From contig CM049316.1 in assembly GCA_026874595.1 (NCBI GenBank), forward strand, positions 6,586,339-6,650,338: 64,000 bases of DNA, read 5' to 3'. Made by a program: the position numbers and the translations under genes. The notes beneath the pieces are model-generated. The model made no database searches and was not told where the DNA came from. It saw only the letters and a program-made list of their open reading frames with translations. The stretch comes from Sipunculus nudus (lineage: Eukaryota > Annelida > Sipuncula > Golfingiida > Sipunculidae). This document shows positions 1-13,600 of the stretch, piece after piece (position 1 is the stretch's first letter; each line of letters opens with the position of its first letter).

Positions 1-2425
1 GCAACATGTTTTATTGGTGATTAGGCCCCATTGAGGTCACGTGCAATTAGAGCCTCAGTTGACAGCTGTCGAGTGGATGATATCATGTAATTACTCTTAA
101 AAAATGTAAAGATTCTAGCAGAGTAAATAAAAGTGGTAAAACTTAAAATTGGGATTTGCCGATCCATGCTAATTTGTATTCCTCATTTAACTAATGTTCA
201 TACAGCACCAGAAAAGCAAGATGTATAGTCATTGTCGGTGTACCTTGACAAAGACGCCGGTCATTACGCGACTTCTGCCGCCATGCGAATCCTGGTATAA
301 AGACATGGTCGTAATAAGCATAAACATAAAACACCTTATCGAGGAAAACATTCATAATGATGACCTAGTTGTTCTTTGTCCGTTACCGACCTGCTTGAGT
401 ATATAGGTGACTTTTGAATCAGTGATTCAGCAAAACATATTACAAGATCTTATAGAAGAAGGGAGCATGGCTCAACACTATGGCAAAACAATGGAGGTCT
501 AAATTTTGTGCTGAAAGTGTGCTGAAAGTGCTAGTAGTCTTTATACATATTAAAAAGTGGTTCGAGACACCAAAGCAGGTGGTTTTTTAAGGGATAAAGC
601 GTGTATTATTCTATTTCTCCGAATTTCAGTGTCGAAAAAGAAATAGCCTGCGATTCTTAATCCTTCCCAATACAACAGCCGTTCAGGTCAATGGCTTGTT
701 TTGAAAAATCAAATGCAAGCTTAGCTGTTATTTTGAGATAGGTTTCAAAATTTTAAGATTTTAATATTGCTACATGTTAAAAGCATCTATAATATCAGTA
801 TAATGTGATACTTAATGCATATTTACGTGATGGAGGTAAAATAGAATGTTTTAATGAGAAATTTATATTCTGTTAATCGCTTAACATAATCTATAACCAC
901 GGGAAGGAGAGGTACTGATACCAGCTGATCATGAAGGTGGCTCAATCAGAGCAACTGTGTTCTTTTTGTAAACAATTAGTTTCCAGTGGCAGCGTCGAAA
1001 GACATCATTATTGCATAAATCAGTTCCTGAATCTTATTGGCTGCGTGGTCACGTGATTTGGTGAGGATGGGTCAAGGATAAATGCGAATTACTTGATAAA
1101 ATTATGCCGCTAATTCTGAGGAAAGCACATTATCCTAAAATGATAGGTCCCAGGAGGATTTCCTGAAGAAACTGAAATGTCACTGATCTTTGCCATGATA
1201 AACTTGGCTGCAAACAGGGCCGTATCTTCTGTAACTGACAGGGCTGATGCATATTCTAAAACAGACTTGTCTCTCCAAGTTGTATATATTAGATACAACC
1301 TTCTGGCAAATAGAAATATACAGCACCATATCCAAGAGCCTCCGGACAAACGCGGAGAAAGGCCTTGATAATAAATACAACCGGGATAAAGATCGTAATC
1401 ACATTGAATGAATCACTGTGGTCTCGTTCGAAGCCGTCTCCAGTTCCTCTCGCTTCTAGGTTTTACGGCTGTGGCTGCCCGTTCATTCTGGTAGCTTTTT
1501 CTTTTACGTTGATGGGACCTATTTGGCTTTGCTTCTTCAGCAACTATTTTTACTTCGGAAATCCTTCGTGTAAGCGCGCCATTTAGATGCACTGCCATCA
1601 AGGGGTTGTATGTACATATTTGACCTGTTCCAGTGCAAGTTTTATGCTAACGTCCGATCAATCAACGCTAGCCATTCAATGTCGGTATTTTCGGAAGCCA
1701 AGTAAATGTATTTCACACCGGAAAGGCGGCCATTTATATGTTTTGGCCATTGACTTATTTCCCTTCTCTCCCTCGTTTAAACGCCATTCATGAAATGTTA
1801 ACTGGAGAGACGAGTGTGTAGCCCCCCGGGGCTCGATGTAGGACACTGAACGACTATTTATGAAATTAAATAGAACACACGGTGCGGACTGGAGTAGAAT
1901 TGCATACGATAGAATCAGGTTTTTTTATCTCAGTTTTCTTGAACCAGTCTTTTTCATATGCTGTGGTTCGCTTCTGTTCACATTTACTTGTTTGAATTCT
2001 AACCATTTAATATTCACGACAAAAATCATGCTTGTGGAATTTTGTACATCCGATAAAATATTTGATCAATCAAATGGAGTTTTCAATCTGTCAAGTTTCC
2101 TGTGCATGTGTTCTTTTTACTCTGTACTGTTGTTCACTGTTGATATTTTATTTCTGATTGGCAGATTTGATTTCGGTCCCATTACAGGCGACAGTATTAA
2201 AAATCATGAAATAACAGGCTAAGCGGCCTCGTGAAGAAAGTTATCATCTTAACGTAGCAAGAGAATTTTCCTATAGGAAGACCAGAAAAACCTAGGCAGT
2301 TATGCGTTTGTGGCAAGCTGCTACAGTTCCATTTGCGGTCGCGGTTTACATACACACAAAAATATATATATTTATATATAAATATATTTATATACGGGGC
2401 TTTCAATATGAATAAAATTTTTAAG
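1..2425. other. Unassigned AT-rich DNA
   Basis: I see no recognisable gene, RNA or element here. Short open frames lie on both strands at about 1,110-1,600, where GC is somewhat higher. They overlap each other, match no family I know and have no convincing splice sites. Confidence 0.5.
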
Positions 2426-2567
2426 AGTCCGGGACGCTTGGGCAAAATATTTTTGTCCCAGCCAGGTTTAGAGCGTCCCAAAGGGACATGATGTGTGTCA
2501 AATTTTGAAGGGTTTGTAAAAACTGAATCTTTCTCGTATTTTATGCAATTTTCATATAATTATGTTG

Positions 2568-2611
<44 letters not shown>

Positions 2612-2850
2612 GTGTGTGTGTTTGTGTGTGTGATTCAAAATCCTGTCATGTTTACGAATATATGCTTATAAGGAAATGTAAGCCTCAGTTAGTAGCACGG
2701 TGTTAAAGTGTATATACCACTGACGGGTTCGTAATGATCATTGACTGATACAAGGTCCTTAAGCCAGAAAATCGCGCGTCCCATTGGACGCTTGGACCCT
2801 AAGAACCGAGCGTCCGTTTTAGATTTCGAGCGTCAGAGACGCTTACCCCC
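2426..2850. other. Unassigned DNA with repeated GCGTCC words
   Basis: Two short stretches, about 2,426-2,482 and 2,776-2,850, share GACGCTTGG and GCGTCC words on both strands. A (TA)n-(TG)n tract lies between them. They may be the ends of one decayed element, but I cannot define its edges or a target duplication. Confidence 0.2.
2569..2632. repeat. (TA)n-(TG)n compound microsatellite
   Basis: About 40 bp of alternating TA runs directly into about 20 bp of TG-rich repeat. It is a simple repeat with no coding potential. Confidence 0.95.
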
Positions 2851-2866
2851 GCTTTCCTGAAAGGAT

Positions 2867-2868
2867 TA

Positions 2869-2916
<48 letters not shown>
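2867..2916. repeat. (ATT)n microsatellite
   Basis: About 16 ATT/TTA triplets in a row. Such triplet tails often mark the 3' end of CR1/L2-type LINEs, but no LINE sequence is recognisable next to this one. Confidence 0.95.
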
Positions 2917-2919
<3 letters not shown>

Positions 2920-3489
2920 ATATGTAAAGGAAAAGAGAGCAGCGGTACATGGTGCACAGCTGGAATGAAATAAGAACATGCATGGGACCGGCATATCGCA
3001 CGCTACAGCATGAGCTGATTCTAGGTGTGTAATCATCCCTTTTATTGGGTCATAGCACCTTCCAAAGAAGCAATCATTTGTGAGTAATACATAGTGTTGG
3101 ACAAAACTTTCCAAATAAAGCCTGCAGAGCTCTTACCCTGGATGGCGGCCGACTGTGAAAAAATGTTGTTAATTTATGCAGTTACAAAAAAAGTATGAGG
3201 CACACATTAAAAATATGATCAACATATCCTGTTGAAAAACTAGGGATAAGATATTATTCAGACACTGGAAAACTTATTTTTTTCAACATTTACATTGCAT
3301 TATGTTGAGTTTTTTTTTTTTTTTACATTTTGCATACTGCTTTATCTATTTCTTAATCTTTGATATATATTTGCATGGTACCATTTCGGTTTCGAACTAT
3401 GTGACAGGGGGTAGCACTCGCATACTATCACGATATTTTGTATCCCGGTGTTGCCAGACCCGATGGCTACCTCACCTGCGGGTTCCAGA

Positions 3490-3625
3490 TGAATAATCTT
3501 CCGCGTAACTGTTTCATAACATCGAGGAACTCACCAAAGAAGCACTCGTTTGTGAGTGATACATGGCTGTAGGACTCAACTGGTCTATCAAGGCGGCAGG
3601 ACACTCACTAAACCACCGCTCCTCT
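3490..3625 (-). mobile_element. SINE-like repeat, weak
   Basis: Read on the minus strand, GGTTTAGTGAG (3,604-3,614) resembles a pol III A box and AGTTGAGTCC (3,572-3,581) a B box. Their spacing of about 33 nt is shorter than in a normal tRNA. A diverged direct copy of its inner part (CAAAGAAGCA...TTTGTGAGT) lies at about 3,055-3,110. I infer a decayed tRNA-derived SINE. Confidence 0.3.
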
Positions 3626-3629
3626 GTTG

Positions 3630-6245
3630 AGATTTGAACTCGCGTAAAGCCTTGACCACAGCAGTCGGTCATTCCATAATGTCATCTGTAAGACTGCAGA
3701 GAGTAAATTTGAAAAATTATGTATTATTCTCAGCCTCAGTGGAGCAGGGGATTAAGCAATCAGCTCAGTCTGTCCGTCCGTCCATCCGTCTATAATCATT
3801 CCTTCCTCGACGTGATATATCAAAGTATAGCCCGTTTTCAACTTCTGATTTACACGGCAGCTGTAGATCTTATGAATCTCCTCACGTGATTGGGTCCTGG
3901 TCACACTTTTGAAACTTTTTAACGAAACTTTCAATTCTAACTTTATTTTATTATCACTTCAGTTGATCACCTTATTGAAATGTGAGATACACCATGTTAT
4001 AGATTTATATCTTCTGACATATCAGTTCTTTGTTTTCCTGTAGCTTTTATTCCTTCACAAAAGAGATGTTTCGCTCTAAATTGAAAGTATATCGCTGCTC
4101 ATAAAGTTACCAGCTTTCATTTTTTGTCAAAACAAGCAATTCTCACAACCAACTTTGGCAGGAAAATTTGTTCGTTCAGAGAACAGTTTCTTGATCATTT
4201 TTTTTTCATTATATGACATTGACAAGGTACCCTATAAATGTTAATAAATAATTTTATCAACACATTTTTTCTTTTTTTTAAATACATCAACTAAAGTAGA
4301 CCATTTTCAACTATTTCACACCATGGCCTATCATAATTATTTCTGCACATAATTTTCAAATATAGCTAAAGCCTTGTGAATGAATCTGCTTCAATTTATA
4401 ATATCGCTAATTGCTTGAAATAAGTGCAAAATCTAAATGTAGGATTGAGCTTTCGGTAATATTCGTTAAGTTTAGATGATGTTGGCCAGTTATCACAGTT
4501 TACATTCGCTATATATGTTGCTATTTACATTACCATTTGTACCGTTTCTAACAAATATCAGATTAACATATTCATTTGGTATTAAGTCCCCTGTTTAAAT
4601 TGAAAACAAATATACTTCTGTATCAAAATACGTTAACCGTTTTCTTTTTTCTTGCATTTGATCACATTGATTACAAGATTTTAAAGTAAGTGCACTGACT
4701 AACACATCTCTGAAGATGCAAAGAATAAAAACTAAAAAAAAAAAAAATAAGTGAAATCAGTGTAGCGTCATTTCTCTATCGTATCTTACTTTTTAGTGTC
4801 CGTTGCTGCCTGGATGGTCAGTGTATTTTCTTATAACGTTGGATCGATTGTAAAATGTAAATACAATACACAAAGCATCATTTACGTTTTCTGAGGGGAG
4901 AATTAGCAAGGTCAACTGCAATATATTGACATGAGATTGAAAACATTGTAGCGGCTAAATATAACATTACACCGGTTTTTTTTATATTTCTCATGAGAAA
5001 CGCAGTGAAATAAATATAGGGAAAACTCTCGACCCTATATGATTTATCCTGTTTTCTTTTGGAATAGGCCACTATATCACGTCCCTGTTGTGGTCAATGA
5101 TACAGTTTGCCGACAGGGAAACTTTGAAACAGATGCAGGTAGTTCTCACGATATTTCTAGTCAAGTTGGAAATGTGGTCGAGCGTTTATTTCAAGCCCTT
5201 GCCATGTTAGTTAGTATGTTACACATTATATATTAGTTTAGTTAAATAGACAGTGAAGAGGTTTTTATTATGAGTGGTAATTTTAGGAGTAAAAACCAGG
5301 GTAAATATGGCAATGTGCAGATCAGTAAAGTAAAATCCTATAATTAGCTAAGTAATACGCTAATTAAATACGTCAAATTAAATTACTTTAACAGTTGTAC
5401 TTTGTGGGACTTTTGATAAATTATTCCACAGAACTACCCGAGTAATAGGCTGTGAGTTTCTTTTCTGTTGTAATTTGTTCCAAATCTGTGCTACCAAGCA
5501 CTTTCAACCGCAGTTCGTATCGACCGGCATCTCGAAGAACATCCGACTGTGCGGGTGATACCTGCAATGTGATTTGTCAAATATTACGCACGGGTTTTCC
5601 ACAGAGACAGCACCGCCTTGTGGCCAAACCTGACGAGCTACCGCGGTTTCTTGCGGTGGTGAGTTAAGCATAAAATAACCGCTGCTTACGGAGCGTACAT
5701 TGTTGCCTCCGCCAGGAGGATATGCGCACACCCACGCCATGTGTATGTGTTTGTGTGTGTTAATTCACATCATTCACAACAGGTAACCATCAACAGAATC
5801 TCAGGGCACTTCGGGAATGGACCATTGAGGAGTCGATTAGATTTTGGTGTGTAGCCGGCACTTGACCCGGAATCAGGAATGTCATTAAGTAATAATTTTC
5901 AAAAATGTAAAGTCACTTTTGCACGAATGAATATGGGAAAATGGGCCTAATATATAGGTGCAAACACGGTTTTCGGAGATCCACCGTCTCAGTGCATGGA
6001 GCTGGGGACAGTCATGATCAGCTACGTCCGTTTGTCCGTCCGTCAGGACAGACGTTTTACGCGCAGGGTTTTACGCGAAGTTTTACTCTGATCTGCTTCT
6101 AATTATAATGGCAGGTGTAAATTATTGATCTCCAGACCCGATAACGTTACACTTGTATGATTTGTGCACTATGATGTTTTTATTTTAAATTTTATATTAA
6201 TTGCCATTCCCATATTAAATCAACATTGATTCAAATGTCCAATCC
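3630..6245. other. Unassigned AT-rich DNA
   Basis: No gene can be supported. Short GTCCGTCCGTC-type stretches at about 3,767-3,790 and 6,026-6,045 resemble those beside tandem repeats elsewhere in the window. A GC-richer island at about 5,500-5,740 has overlapping open frames on both strands but no splice sites or recognisable motif. Confidence 0.5.
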
Positions 6246-6247
6246 AT

Positions 6248-7390
6248 TTGTTATAGTCCTCGGGCTGGATGGACTCACCTTGATCCCCCCCCCCCCCCAC
6301 CAATTAGCTAAACTTATTTTTTCTTATTCCTGTGAGCCTACACTTTGATTAAAAGGATGTTAACATTGAATAAACTTGGACTCACTAGTAGTTCCGGGGG
6401 TTTTTTTTCACACTATAACAACTGGAGATTTCGTCGTCCCCTTTAGGGGTTGGGAAATTAAAATGACCATAACTCCATAACTGTTTAACCCAGAATAACA
6501 AAATACCCAACAAATTATGGCATTTAGATGATATGTCGTTCAGATGATATGTCAAATATGCAAATAAGGTCAATATTTAGGTCAACAGGGGTCAAAAGGA
6601 CATGAGATTTTCCCCATGCCCAAAATCTAGAAACTGACGACTCATTTTTCCTGTGCACGGCGGAATTAGATCAAATGGTCACTTTATGGCCTGATGTGGG
6701 TTTATATCACACACTTTGTGTGTTTTGGCTCACACATGTTCAAGGATTATTAAAAATAAAAGCCTCTGAACAAAAGACATTGGTGCAATTTTAAGGATTA
6801 AGTGCCATATTGGGGGTAGGGGAAATTGAAATGACCATAAGTACATCAATGACCATAAGTACATCAAACCTAGAACAATAAAGTGCCCAACATATTATTG
6901 CATTGGCCATGACGGTAGGTGTTATATAAAAAAATGAAAAATAAGGCCTATTTAGAGGTCAAGAGGGGTCAATAGGTCATGACATTTTAATCTTGGACAA
7001 AATATATAATTTTTGCGACTCAATTATTCTGTATGGCGGAATTAGATCAAACGATCACATTATAACCTTGAATATTTTAGAACTATATTTTCAGAGAGTT
7101 CTGATCCTCATATTTCCAAGGTTAACTCAAAATAAAAACACATAAACAAAAAAGCCATGTTAGGGGGAGGGCAAACAAAATGGTCATAACTTTATAGCTT
7201 TTGATATAGAACAATGAATATCGATCCAATTGCATGTCAATTAATATGATATATAAAATATGAAAATATTACAGGTAAGTATTAAGGTCAGCAAGGGTCA
7301 AAAGGTCATGAGATTTTCGTCTCGGCCAAAAAACGAGAGACTACTCAATGACTCTCTAAGTATGTAGATAGATTAAATGGTCAAATTATG
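6248..7390 (+). repeat. Left arm of a 3.3-kb inverted repeat
   Basis: This arm matches the reverse complement of 8,360-9,541 with many substitutions and small gaps. The arms share an outer segment with a poly-C run and the words GGGCTGGAAGG/GGGCTGGATGG, then the word GTGATATTAACCC/GTTTATATCAC and GGAATTAGATCAAATGGTCA. The arm is itself about three diverged units of roughly 350 bp (starting near 6,450, 6,825 and 7,170). Each unit has GACCATAA, then AGGTCA-type words, then GGTCATGAGATTTTC. No coding sequence is seen. Confidence 0.75.
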
Positions 7391-7509
7391 GCCCGGAATC
7401 AGGTTGTAACATACATTCAGATTACTGATTTTTTTCTCTGAACTTAGGTCTAATGAGAAACTGACAAAACAGGAGAAAAACATATGTGACCAGCAAGTAG
7501 AGGAAAGTG

Positions 7510-7941
7510 AATTTTTGAAATCCTCAAAAGCTTCTCAAATAATGAATCACCAGGTTTAGATGGAATACCAGCAGAGTTTTACTAATTCTTTTGGTAAGAC
7601 CTAAAAGAAGTCCTATCATAGGCAATTTTATATAGCTTAAAAGAAGGCATATTAGGTATTTCACAGTCATATGGAGTAATTACTCTCTTACCTAAAAAAG
7701 ATAAGAGCCTTCAAGAATTGAAAAACTGGCGACCAATAACATTATTGAACACATATCATAAATTAATTTCTAAATGTCTAGCTGATAAAATAAAAAAAAA
7801 GTATTGCCTAAACTTATAAATGAAGATCAAACAGGGCTTATGAAAGGACGATACATTGGAGAAAATATAAATAAAATAATTACAGCAATAAATGGAGCAA
7901 ATATGCAATATGTTGAAGGATATTTAATATCAGGTACCTGA
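7510..7941 (+). pseudogene. Tx1/L1-like LINE reverse transcriptase fragment
   Basis: Conceptual translation across at least two frameshifts and several stops gives NESPGLDGIPAEFY, then ISQSYGVITLLPKKDKSLQ, LKNWRPITLLNTYHKLISK and LINEDQTGLMKGRYIGENI. These are the early RT blocks of the L1/Tx1 clade: the N-S-P-G-x-D-G motif, the pre-finger P-K-K-D and N-W-R-P-I-x-L-L-N segments, and D-Q-T-G-F-x-x-G-R-x-I-x-E-N. One frameshift falls in the A-run near 7,793. The palm and thumb regions are missing. It sits in the spacer of the inverted repeat. It is a dead fragment, probably of the same clade as the LINE 3' end at 22.7-23.8 kb. Confidence 0.85.
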
Positions 7942-8359
7942 ACTTCATTAAGTTTACAGTAAATGATCCAGAGTTACCTTATTCATACTGGAAAAATCAA
8001 TGTTCCGGTATAGTAGCATCTTTAAAATTCTTTACTTGTGAATATTTGACGACAAAAAAATATAATGAAATTCCTTTACCGCCCGGTCATTTTTGTGGAT
8101 ATTTTTTTTAACGAAAAACGGAAAATATCAGTTATAGGCCTCCTCAGACTGACACTTGATTTTTAAAACGACTTTGTTGTAAGCAATTACCCGTTATATA
8201 TGGACCTAAGAGAACGATATCGCGTCTATTTTGGATTATACAAAGCACGATCCCATGCACTTCTTTTCTTAACATTTAAAATGCGTTAAAGGACACTTTA
8301 GGATACCGAAAAAAATACTTTCGTTTAGCCCAGGGGACTCCATAAGCCCCTTATAATTT
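7942..8359. other. Unassigned spacer of the inverted repeat
   Basis: AT-rich sequence between the LINE fragment and the right arm. I see no motif that assigns it to a family. Confidence 0.4.
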
Positions 8360-9541
8360 ATCCTCTAAGCTATTGCCAACATACAGAGTACTGATGAATC
8401 TCTACTTTCTATATAGCTATAGTTTTTTTCCCCACAGGCGAACATTCCATGGCCGTTTGACCCCTGCTGACCTCAGTACTGATATAGTAATTCATATATC
8501 TCACATACATATATTATATGTCATATATCAACTTAACTGCCATGACAAAAAAATATTTGATGGGTACATTATTCATTTATGCCATGGACTTTTGGAGTTA
8601 AGAATATTTTAATTAACCTGACAACTAACAAGGTGTTTCTCAAAAATTATTTAACGTTGCCACATGTCCATGTCGTTTGATTACGATTACTTATTTTGAG
8701 TTATCCTTACACATATATGATCCAGAACCTATTCCATAGTTTGATAATTTGATCCATATTCACCACGCAAAATATTTATGATTCGCTGATTTCCTATATT
8801 TTAACCGAGGCTAAAAGTCATGACCTTTTGACCGCTGGTGACCTCTTTATTGGCCTTATTTGCATATAATATATATTATCTTAATAGGCATGGCTAATAC
8901 AACAATATGGAGGGTATTTTATTGTTCTAGGTTAAAAATTTATGGAGTTCAGGTCATTTGAATTTTCTCAACCCCTAATATGGCGTTTCTCACAAAATCC
9001 TTAATATTGCACCAATGTCTTTGTTCAGGTGCTTTCATTTTGAGTAATCCTTGCACATGTGTGAGCCAAAACACATAAAGTGTGTGATATTAACCCACAT
9101 CAGGCCATAAAATGACCATTTGATCTAATTCCGCCATGCACATTAACAATGAGTCGTCAGTTTCTAGATTTTTTGCAATGGGGAAAATCTCATGACCTTT
9201 TGACCCCTGTTGACCTAAATATTGACCTTATTTGCATATTTTACATATCATCTGAACGGGCTTGATAAATGCCATAATTTGTTTGGTACTTATTCTGGGT
9301 TAAACAGTTTTGGAGTTATGGTCATTTAAATTTTCCTACCCCATATATTGGTGACGAAATCTTCAGTTGTTATAGTGTGAAAAGAAAACAGCCCGGAACC
9401 ACTAGTGAGTCCCAGTTTATTCAATGTTAACATCCTTTAAATCAAAGTATAGGCTCACAGCGATGAGAAAAAAATAGGTTTAGCTGATTGAAAGGGGGGG
9501 GGGAGTCAAGGTGGGTCCTTCCAGCCCACGGACTGTTATGA
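8360..9541 (-). repeat. Right arm of the 3.3-kb inverted repeat
   Basis: Reverse-complement partner of 6,248-7,390. It carries the same succession of blocks in reverse order, including the poly-G run at about 9,494-9,503, the TGATCTAATTCCGCCATGCA block at about 9,120 and repeated CATGACCTTTTGACC words. The short open frames in it are by-products of the repeat. Confidence 0.75.
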
Positions 9542-9544
9542 CTC

Positions 9545-10140
9545 AAGAGCTCAAGAGATCGTTGCTTATAGTAAAGAAAACTCAATACTTTAACTCGTAT
9601 CAGCCGCTGTGGTATAATATGCACCTTTGATATTAAAGGCAGCACACCACAGTTGTAGGACCTCATCTATTCCAAAACGGGAACTTTTTTGTTTCCCGTG
9701 GCTCTGTTGTGTGCGACAGCGGCTGGTATTTTTATTGTGATGACAGTGTTTTTTATTGTCTTATTCCTGTGTACATTTAATAAAAACTCAAACTTTCACG
9801 CATCCTCACTCTGTGGCCTAACAGCGTTTTCGTGTCTCGTTCGTGGAGTATATAATTCACCAAGGACCAGGTCGTCCCCACGACATGTGTCTGATGTATT
9901 ATGCTCTACATGCCATGAGTTAGAATGTCAGGGAACCTTTATGTTATAATTCCCAGTCACTGTGTTTGTGTCCGCGCATGATCCATGGAAAGGTCTCCGA
10001 AAGGAAACTGATAAAAAACTATTTCAACGACAATCAATTATGGATGAAATATTTAGATTACTGTCGAGGTATAATAATCTAATAATTAATATTAATGCTA
10101 ATTTGCTTTTAAATGCCAGAATTAAGCCTTTGTCACTTGG
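9545..10140. other. Unassigned DNA
   Basis: A frame at 9,689-9,949 would encode a hydrophobic stretch resembling a membrane segment, but it has no ATG start and no recognisable family. I see nothing else. Confidence 0.4.
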
Positions 10141-10235
10141 TGGTGGGGGGGGGGGGGGGGGTAATTGTGGAATGCTCCCAAAACCGTGTTTGTATTCACT
10201 TATTCGTCTCATGTTCCCAGGTTCAACTGTGGATA

Positions 10236-10690
10236 AGTACACACACACCCTCACTAGCACACCCTCACACACACACCCTCACAAACACACCCTCACACAC
10301 ACACCCTCACACACACACCCTCACACACACACCCTCACACACACACACCCTCACACACACACCCTCACTAACACACCCTCACTAACACACCCTCATTAAC
10401 ACACCCTCACTAACACCCCCTCACTAACACACCCTCAGACACACACACTCACACAAACACCCTCACACACACACCCTCACACACACACCCTCACTAACAC
10501 ATCCTCACTAACACACCCTCATAAACACACCCTCACACACACCCTCTCACACACACACCCTCACTAACACACCCTCACACACACACCCTCACTAACACAC
10601 CCTCACCAACACACCCTCACTAACACACCCCCACCAACACACCCCCACTAACACACCCTCACTAACACACCCTCACTAAAACACCCTCAT
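10236..10690. repeat. ACACCCTC minisatellite
   Basis: Tandem repeats of 10- to 16-bp variants such as CCTCACTAACACAC and ACACACCCTC. A run of about 20 G lies just upstream at 10,142-10,161. The open frames through it (Thr-His-Pro-Leu repeats) are products of the repeat. It passes directly into the 56-bp array. Confidence 0.95.
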
Positions 10691-13600
10691 TCCTAACACA
10701 GGAATAGTCTCATAATGTATGGTCAGGTGACATATAGTAAATACCTAACACACACAGGAACAGTCTCATAGTGTATGGTCAGGTGACATATAGGTAATAC
10801 CTAACACACACAGGAACAGTCTTATAATGTATGGTCAGGTGACATATAGTAAATACCTAACACACAGGAACAGTCTCATAATGTATGGTCAGGTGACATA
10901 TAGTAAATACCTAACACACACAGGAACAGTCTTATAATTTATGGTCAGGTGACATATAGTAAATACCTAACACACACAGGAACAGTCTCATAATGTATAA
11001 TCAGGTGACATATAGTAAATACCTAACACACACAGGAACAGTCTCATAATATATGGTCAGGTGACATATAGTAATACCTAACACACACAGGAACAGTCTC
11101 ATAATGTATGGTCAGGTGACATATAGGTAATACCTAACACACACAGGAACAGTCTCATAATGTATGGTCAGGTGACATATAGGTAATACCTAACACACAC
11201 AGGAACAGTCTCATAATGTATGATCAGGTGACAAATAGGTAATACCTAACACACACAGGAACAGTCTCATAATGTATGGTCAGGTGACATATAGTAAATA
11301 CCTAACACACACAGGAATAGTCTCAAAATGTATGGTCAGGTGACATGTAGGTAATTCCTAACACAAACAGGAACAGTCTCATAATGTATGGTCAGGTGAC
11401 ATATAGGTAATACATAACACACACAGGAACAGTCTCATAATGTATGGTCAGGTGACCTATAGTTAATACCTAACACACACAGGAAAAGTCTCATAATGTA
11501 TGGTCAGGTGACCTATAGTAAATACCTAACACACACAGGAACAGTCTCATAATGTATGGTCAGGTGACATATAGTAAATACCTAACACACACAGGAACAG
11601 TCTAATAATGTATGGTGCGGTGACATATAGGTAATACCTAACACACACAGGAACAGTCTCATAATGTATGGTCAGGTGACATATAGGTAATACATAACAC
11701 ACACAGGAACAGTCTCATAATGTATGGTCAGGTGACCTATAGGTAATACCTAACACACACAGGAAAAGTCTCATAATGTATGGTCAGGTGACCTATAGTA
11801 AATACCTAACACACACAGGAACAGTCTCATAATGTATGGTCAGGTGACATATAGTAAATACCTAACACACACAGGAACAGTCTAATAATGTATGGTGCGG
11901 TGACATATAGGTAATACCTAACACACACAGGAACAGTCTCATAATGTATGGTCAGGTGACATATAGTAAATACCTAACACACACAGGAACAGTCTAATAA
12001 TGTATGGTGCGGTGACATATAGGTAATTCCTAACACACACAGGAACAGTCTCATAATGTATGGTCAGGTGACATATAGTAAATACCTAACACACACAGGA
12101 ACAGTCTCATAATGTATGGTCAGGTGAAATATAGTAAATACCTAACACACACAGGAACAGTCTCATAATGTATGGTCAGGTGACATGTAGGTAATTCCTA
12201 ACACACACAGGAACAGTCTCATAATGCATGGTCAGGTGACATGTAGGTAATTCCTAACAAACACAGGAACAGTCTCATAATGTATGGTCAGGTGACATAT
12301 AGTAAATACCTAACACACACAGGAACAGTCTCATAATGTATGGTCAGGTGACATATAGTAAATACCTAACACACACAGGAACAGTCTCATAATGTATGGT
12401 CAGGTGACATGTAGGTAATTTCTAACACACACAGGAACAGTCTCATAATGTATGGTCAGGTGACATATAGTAAATACCTAACACACACAGGAACAGTCTC
12501 ATAATGTATAATCAGGTGACATATAGTAAATACCTAACACACACAGGAACAGTCTCATAATGTATTGTCAGGTGACATATAGGTTATACCTAACACACAC
12601 AGGAACAGTCTCATAATGTATGGTCAGGTGACATATAGGTTATACCTAACACACACAGGAACAGTCTCATAATGTATGGTCAGGTGACATGTAGGTAATT
12701 CCTAACACAAACAGGAACAGTCTCATAATGTATGGTCAGGTGACATATAGTAAATACCTAACACACACAGGAACAGTCTCATAATGTATGGTCAGGTGAC
12801 ATATAGTAAATACCTAACACACACAGGAACAGTCTCATAATGTATGGTCAGGTGACATGTAGGTAATTCCTAACACACACAGGAACAGTCTCATAATGTA
12901 TGGTCAGGTGACATAAAGTAAATACCTAACACACACAGGAACAGTCTCATAATTTATGGTCAGGTGACATATAGTAAATACCTAACACACACAGGAACAG
13001 TCTTATAATATATGGTCAGGTGACATATAGTAAATACCTAACACACACAGGAACAGTCTCATAACGTAATGTCAGGTGACATGTAGGTAATACCTAACAC
13101 ACACAGGAACAGTCTCATAATATATGGTCAGGTGACATATAGTAAATACCTAACACACAGGAACAGTCTCATAATGTATGGTCAGGTGACATATAGTAAA
13201 TACCTAACACACACAGGAACAGTCTTATAATTTATGGTCAGGTGACATATAGTAAATACCTAACACACACAGGAACAGTCTCATAATGTATAATCAGGTG
13301 ACATATAGTAAATACCTAACACACACAGGAACAGTCTCATAATATATGGTCAGGTGACATATAGTAATACCTAACACACACAGGAACAGTCTCATAATGT
13401 ATGGTCAGGTGACATATAGGTAATACCTAACACACACAGGAACAGTCTCATAATGTATGGTCAGGTGACATATAGGTAATACCTAACACACACAGGAACA
13501 GTCTCATAATGTATGATCAGGTGACAAATAGGTAATACCTAACACACACAGGAACAGTCTCATAATGTATGGTCAGGTGACATATAGTAAATACCTAACA

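Noticed and set aside
1110-1600. Overlapping open frames on both strands
   Set aside because: None has a clear start, splice sites or a known motif, and openness on both strands gives no preference for either.
5504-5740. 78-codon minus-strand frame in a GC-richer patch
   Set aside because: No acceptor or donor of quality at its ends, no motif recognised, and the plus strand is open over the same stretch.
9689-9949. Frame that would give a signal- or membrane-like N-terminus
   Set aside because: It starts without ATG and has no family match. One hydrophobic stretch can arise from T-rich DNA.
9962-10399. Open frames with glycine runs and Thr-His-Pro repeats
   Set aside because: They are read through a poly-G run and the ACACCCTC minisatellite. 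Low complexity explains the openness.
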